NCBI GenBank assembly: GCA_964530235.1
Contig: CAZGYB010000002.1
Span: forward strand, 157,205-221,204
Reading direction: 5' to 3'
From: UM-FILTER-33-9 sp964530235
GTDB lineage: Bacteria; Patescibacteriota; Microgenomatia; UBA1406; GWC2-37-13
Length of the DNA stretch: 64,000 nucleotides
Part shown: piece after piece, positions 61,801 through 64,000 of the stretch
Layout of the letters: each line of letters opens with the position of its first letter
How positions within the stretch are numbered: the stretch's first letter is position 1
Program-made: the position numbers and the translations under genes
Notes under the pieces: model-generated
The model's database searches: none
What the model was told of the DNA's origin: nothing
The model's input: the letters and a program-made list of their open reading frames with translations, nothing else

Positions 61801-63567
61801 TGACTGAATCTCCTCAGGTAAAGAAATAAGAGGAAGTCTCACTGCTGAACCCGCTTCATCGATAAGATCAACCGCTTTATCGGGTAAAAATCTGTCTCCC
61901 ACATAGCGCTTTGAAAATTTTACCGCTGCATCGATTGCTTCGTCAGGTATCTGCACACGATGAAATGCCTCGTACTTTCCTTTTATGGCTTTCAACATTT
62001 TTGCAGCTTGCTCTTCTGTCGGTTCGGGAACAATTACTGGTTGAAATCGACGCTCAAGCGCCGGATCTTTTTCAATGTACTTGCGGTATTCAGTTAATGT
62101 TGTTGCTCCGATAAGCTGCATCTCACCCCGCGAAAGAGATGGTTTCAAAAAGTTAGCAGCATCACTGGAGCCTTCTCCACCTCCTGCACCCATGATGTTA
62201 TGGATCTCGTCAATAAACAGAATGATTTGACCCTTACTTGCTTTTACCTCTTCTATCAGATCCTTCATGCGCTCTTCAAATTCACCCCGGTGTGAAGCAC
62301 CGGCAAGTATGCTCATTAAGTCAAGCGAAAGAATCCGTTTGTTCAACAATGTATCGGGAACCTGCTTTGCAACAATTTTTTCCGCGAGTCCTTCGACAAC
62401 TGCGGTTTTTCCAACGCCGGCTTCACCAACCAGTGCCGGATTATTCTTTGATCTGCGTGAAAGAATATGTATGACGCGCTCAATTGTTTCATACCGCTCA
62501 ACGACCGGATCAAGAAGGCCCTGCGCTGCTTTTGCAGTCATATCAATGGTGTACTGTTCCAACGCACTTTTTTTCTGAGGGTGGTCTTTCCCTGCAACAG
62601 TTCCTTCAGGGGATAGACCTTCTTTTTTACCGACTATTTTCTTGTTTAGATCCTCTTTTTTCAAACCAAGCTGAGACAAAACCCTGGCGCCAACTCCTTC
62701 TCCTTCTTCAAACAGGGAAAGTAATATATGCTCAGGGGAGATAAATTCAAAGCCAAGTTTACGGGCAACAATGAGTGAATTGTCAATAATGCGTTTTGTT
62801 CGGGGCGACATCTGAGGAGGACCATCTTTATATGTTTCTTTTTTATATAGTTTCAATAGCTCCTGTTCGATAAGCTGTGACTGCAGTTTCAGTTCAGCAA
62901 GCAGTTTGTATATTTCGCCATCAGCAAGTAACCCATGCAGAATATGCTCACTATCAATGAACTGATTCTGAAGCTCTTTCGCTTTGGTTTGCGCGGAAAG
63001 AAATACCCGGTTTGAACGTTGAGTAAGATGCGTCATTAAATCAAGCTCTTCCCGTTTTTTTTCGTCCAGATTCGAAGATAAAGATGTTCCTTTTACCTCT
63101 TTTGTTTTACTATCTGGCGTCTCGGGAGCGTTAGAGACCTGTTTAGAATCTGTTGTTTTATCTTGAACATTTTTATCAGTAGTTTTATTTTTTTCATTGG
63201 TTGCAGAATCAGATTTTTTTTCTTCTTCTTTTACTTGAGTATCTACCGGTTGTGATGGTAGTGGCGATTGCACAGGCATATCATTGGGCGCAAGCTGAAC
63301 CGGTTCCGGAGGGTTGCCAATCCCGTTGTAGGAGGATCCGCTGGGTGGCGAACCAATACCATTGTACGATTGACCGTGGGGCGGTGCGCCAATTCCGCTG
63401 TAAGATGATCCACCAGCCACAGGAACAGACACTCCGCTTTGTGCTTCCCCTGTTGATTCTGGAACCGTCGGAGAAGCAGGAACGACAGGTTGAGGAGTTG
63501 ATGGAACAGAAGCAGGTGTACTTGCATTTGTTCCGCTTTTTTTTATAAAATCAAAGAAACCCGCCAT
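58858..63567 (-). CDS. Giant ClpC-like AAA+ unfoldase with propeller-like insertion in D2 and C-terminal zinc ribbon
   Basis: 1569 aa, about twice a normal ClpC (about 810-850). Order: Pro/Ser-rich tail with three 12-residue GIG repeats (55-84); double Clp_N domain (about 175-315; FIDSEHILHGLL, FISPEHILLSLF); D1 with Walker A GEAGVGKTA (381-389) and Walker B FIDEIH (451-456); short M-domain coiled coil (about 583-640). D2 has Walker A GPTGTGKTE (719-727), Walker B FDEVEKAH (790-797), and sensor 1 TSNIGS (831-836). About 500 residues of eight repeats follow (about 850-1350), then arginine finger FRPELINRFDE (1370-1380) and sensor 2 FGARPLRR (1433-1440). A zinc ribbon (C1499, C1502, C1518, C1521) and a Gln/Thr-rich tail end the protein. 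The insertion occupies the ClpP-docking loop region. All ATPase motifs are intact. Confidence 0.9.
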   Translation of the reverse strand: MAGFFDFIKKSGTNASTPASVPSTPQPVVPASPTVPESTGEAQSGVSVPVAGGSSYSGIGAPPHGQSYNGIGSPPSGSSYNGIGNPPEPVQLAPNDMPVQSPLPSQPVDTQVKEEEKKSDSATNEKNKTTDKNVQDKTTDSKQVSNAPETPDSKTKEVKGTSLSSNLDEKKREELDLMTHLTQRSNRVFLSAQTKAKELQNQFIDSEHILHGLLADGEIYKLLAELKLQSQLIEQELLKLYKKETYKDGPPQMSPRTKRIIDNSLIVARKLGFEFISPEHILLSLFEEGEGVGARVLSQLGLKKEDLNKKIVGKKEGLSPEGTVAGKDHPQKKSALEQYTIDMTAKAAQGLLDPVVERYETIERVIHILSRRSKNNPALVGEAGVGKTAVVEGLAEKIVAKQVPDTLLNKRILSLDLMSILAGASHRGEFEERMKDLIEEVKASKGQIILFIDEIHNIMGAGGGEGSSDAANFLKPSLSRGEMQLIGATTLTEYRKYIEKDPALERRFQPVIVPEPTEEQAAKMLKAIKGKYEAFHRVQIPDEAIDAAVKFSKRYVGDRFLPDKAVDLIDEAGSAVRLPLISLPEEIQSIQERIAKLNQEIQEAEKSGDKVKARIIRSRLSDIEADLHEKQDEYNTKKAQTTTAVSIEIIKDIVSRWTGVPVSKITGSEMDRLANLEKIMHDRVIGQEEAVTSVAQAVRRGRAGLKSTQRPIGSFVFLGPTGTGKTELAKTLADVLFGQEEAMIRFDMTEYMEKHEVAKLLGAPPGYVGYEEGGKLTEAVRRKPYSVVLFDEVEKAHPDIFNILLQILDDGRLTDNKGHTISFKNTVVICTSNIGSKVIQAELMKSGKTQVEEPNVLSTYTYSPSGREMLTIGNKYFQRTEQFVNPTSQPLTEKTDVTLSTLSFTPRGRQIVSVGNTYFEREGVSDTWNRADLPNYFAGQKIETEDKDKQKDATFPKDSFDTHAISAEGVEMISKKDSLYYRTSTTAKIWKQSNLIDYTKDNIVVNALPDAPEQQLPTGEFQTHAFSPDEKEVVTLGNRFWRRKEDSNDWETGLLKNYFVNQTVTKGILPSDHWDIHAFSPTGDEYIVVGDMLYSRKADGALWETGAVTEFLGPDNPIIPKKQTQENQPAIKKDAVQADKNWQEGILLDYFAGQEVEKDGNQTQGTDEKPPEFPVFGFDTQAISAKGTEVISKGNNVFYRSSTTEKIWKATKLVHYFKTHKVTNALPDAQDEQLPTVALKTHAYNATGEEVITYKDRYWKRKESTQEWQTGFLTDYFVDQTVSKGNFPTTYWDIHAFSPTGLELIIVGEVIWYRNVTEKAWTTKRLEEYFGANFPLQKQVEEKGKIEEEIEKKQFGVLKTKVMEELHTFFRPELINRFDEVIIFEPLRFIHMKSIVKIQLKSVQKAMEDQDMGFSCTDSAIKEVIRNGFDPVFGARPLRRAIQKLIENPLSSLIIAKKMKPGDQVLVDFDGQEFIFNVEKTEIVSGAGTGVNQSKHYLCEACAAKFETEVVPHSTIICPKCASHLTQEVFQEEKTASLPQTSETENSQGVTVPQTESPTNTQAQQVAGV
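59518..61020 (-). repeat. Eight propeller-like repeats inserted in the D2 AAA+ domain
   Basis: Repeats start near residues 857, 899, 960, 1021, 1075, 1178, 1239 and 1293 of the 58858-63567 protein. The consensus is (F)x-T-H-A-F/I-S-P/A-x-G-x-E-V-V-T/S-x-G-N-x-x-Y/W-x-R, then W-x-T-G-x-L-x-x-Y-F-x-x-Q-x-V. Spacing is about 42-61 residues except for one long linker (about 1110-1177). The alternating hydrophobic pattern suits four-stranded propeller blades. Repeats 3-5 and 6-8 form a tandem duplication about 218 residues apart. Confidence 0.8.
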
Positions 63568-63573
63568 ATGTCC

Positions 63574-63602
63574 ATTATGGAGAACTATTTCATAAATGTC
63601 AA
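63574..63602 (-). promoter_or_regulatory. Predicted leaderless promoter of the ClpC-like operon
   Basis: On the minus strand: TTGACA (63602-63597), 17 nt, CATAAT (63579-63574), then 6 nt to the ATG at 63567. The -35 and spacer are ideal, and no CtsR/HrcA-type inverted repeat is seen. Confidence 0.68.
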
Positions 63603-63621
63603 TACGACTTAAGTCTAAACC

Positions 63622-64000
63622 ATGAAGCGCATTAGTATTATTGCCGGAATAATTTTGCTTATTATTCTTGTTCTTATTGTTATCGTGTTAAATATGTTTC
63701 GATTGGGTACCGGAACCACAAATACTCAAAACGCAGTACCAACCCGCTTTCCTACCCCAAAAAACAAATATAACCCCCCAACGAAAAGTTTTAACAAAAC
63801 ACCTACCCAAACCCAAATTTCAAAAGTAAGTTCTTCAATGTCCGATTCGAAAAATTCTTCTGCACTCAGTTCTTCCCACTACCAACCTGCAAACCCTGCG
63901 CTTATCACGGCATCTGACAAAAAAGATCGTGAGTACCTCTTCAACTTTCTCCCCTTCACAACCGACGACTTCTCCATAACATACCTTGATTCATTAGGCA
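63622..64000 (+). CDS. Membrane-anchored or secreted protein, 3' end cut by window edge
   Basis: The frame is open from the ATG at 63622 to the end of the window (126 codons visible). It starts MKRISIIAGIILLIILVLIV, a basic N-terminus plus a membrane helix or signal anchor. A long Thr/Pro/Ser/Asn-rich linker follows (TRFPTPKNKYNPPTKSF, SSSMSDSKNSSALSSS), and near the edge a folded region begins (DKKDREYLFNFLPFTTDDFS). The low-complexity linker suggests an external domain held away from the membrane. The family is not recognisable from the visible part. It is divergent from the ClpC-like gene. Confidence 0.7.
   Translation, partial: MKRISIIAGIILLIILVLIVIVLNMFRLGTGTTNTQNAVPTRFPTPKNKYNPPTKSFNKTPTQTQISKVSSSMSDSKNSSALSSSHYQPANPALITASDKKDREYLFNFLPFTTDDFSITYLDSLG

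Noticed and set aside
1..64000. Reassigned UGA code (code 25) as in Gracilibacteria
   Set aside because: TGA terminates several well-defined genes at the expected length (ftsX, the 28293 gene before ftsE, the 5656 GT39 gene), and RF2 is present.
1..64000. CRISPR arrays, insertion sequences with terminal repeats, rRNA genes
   Set aside because: I looked for regularly spaced direct repeats, transposase motifs and rRNA signatures and found none that could be supported.

Overview
The window reads as part of the chromosome of a Candidate Phyla Radiation (Patescibacteria) bacterium, most likely Microgenomates-like. This is an inference from gene content: AT-rich DNA, abutting or overlapping genes, many polytopic GT39/PTPS-related sugar transferases, small VirB2-like membrane proteins, CAP and lamin-tail surface proteins, and compact informational genes. 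There is no rRNA gene to fix the lineage. TGA is used as a stop and a release factor 2 gene is present, so the code is standard code 11 and not the UGA-glycine code of Gracilibacteria/Absconditabacteria.

Layout. 1-21.8 kb is a surface-glycan cluster: one MOP flippase, ten GT-C-type polytopic transferases, four GT2 enzymes and one GT4 enzyme, on both strands with almost no spacing and several paralogous pairs. 21.8-25.6 kb (minus strand) holds a CPBP membrane protease, a small XRE regulator, the housekeeping sigma factor and DnaG primase. 25.7-35.7 kb (plus strand) holds a PilM-like/LytR_C membrane protein, RF2, FtsE-FtsX with a coiled-coil C39-like peptidase, surface proteins (lamin-tail, VanZ, CAP), an RmlA-like nucleotidyltransferase and two small membrane proteins. 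35.7-45.9 kb is rpoB-rpoC-rpsL-rpsG-fusA. 45.9-50.7 kb is a DNA-repair block: a LexA/Y-family polymerase SOS cassette with two near-identical LexA-type boxes, facing a minus-strand operon of triple zinc ribbon protein, RadC-like, MutY-like and Nth-like genes. 50.8-55.2 kb is accessory: HlyIII, alpha/beta hydrolase, DUF1801, a TspO-related protein, a decayed serine-recombinase remnant, HNH and GIY-YIG nucleases, a compound inverted repeat and tRNA-Ser(CGA). 55.2-63.6 kb (minus strand) runs from a giant ClpC-like unfoldase through a 56-aa membrane protein, an M50-like protease, a VirB2-like protein and a kinase-methyltransferase fusion to RecF. A secreted or membrane-anchored protein starts at 63.6 kb and runs off the end.

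Most unusual. (1) The 1569-aa ClpC-like protein (58858-63567) carries about 500 residues of eight beta-propeller-like repeats inside its second AAA+ domain, between sensor 1 and the arginine finger, where ClpC/ClpA carry the ClpP-docking loop. It also has a C-terminal zinc ribbon and a repetitive N-terminal tail. I know of no described unfoldase of this architecture. (2) About a dozen genes have a -10 box 6-8 nt before the start codon, which predicts leaderless mRNAs. (3) An autoregulated SOS mutagenesis cassette includes a small unknown protein. (4) A UMP-kinase-like domain is fused to a methyltransferase. (5) Two HhH base-excision glycosylases have degenerate or absent [4Fe-4S] cysteines.
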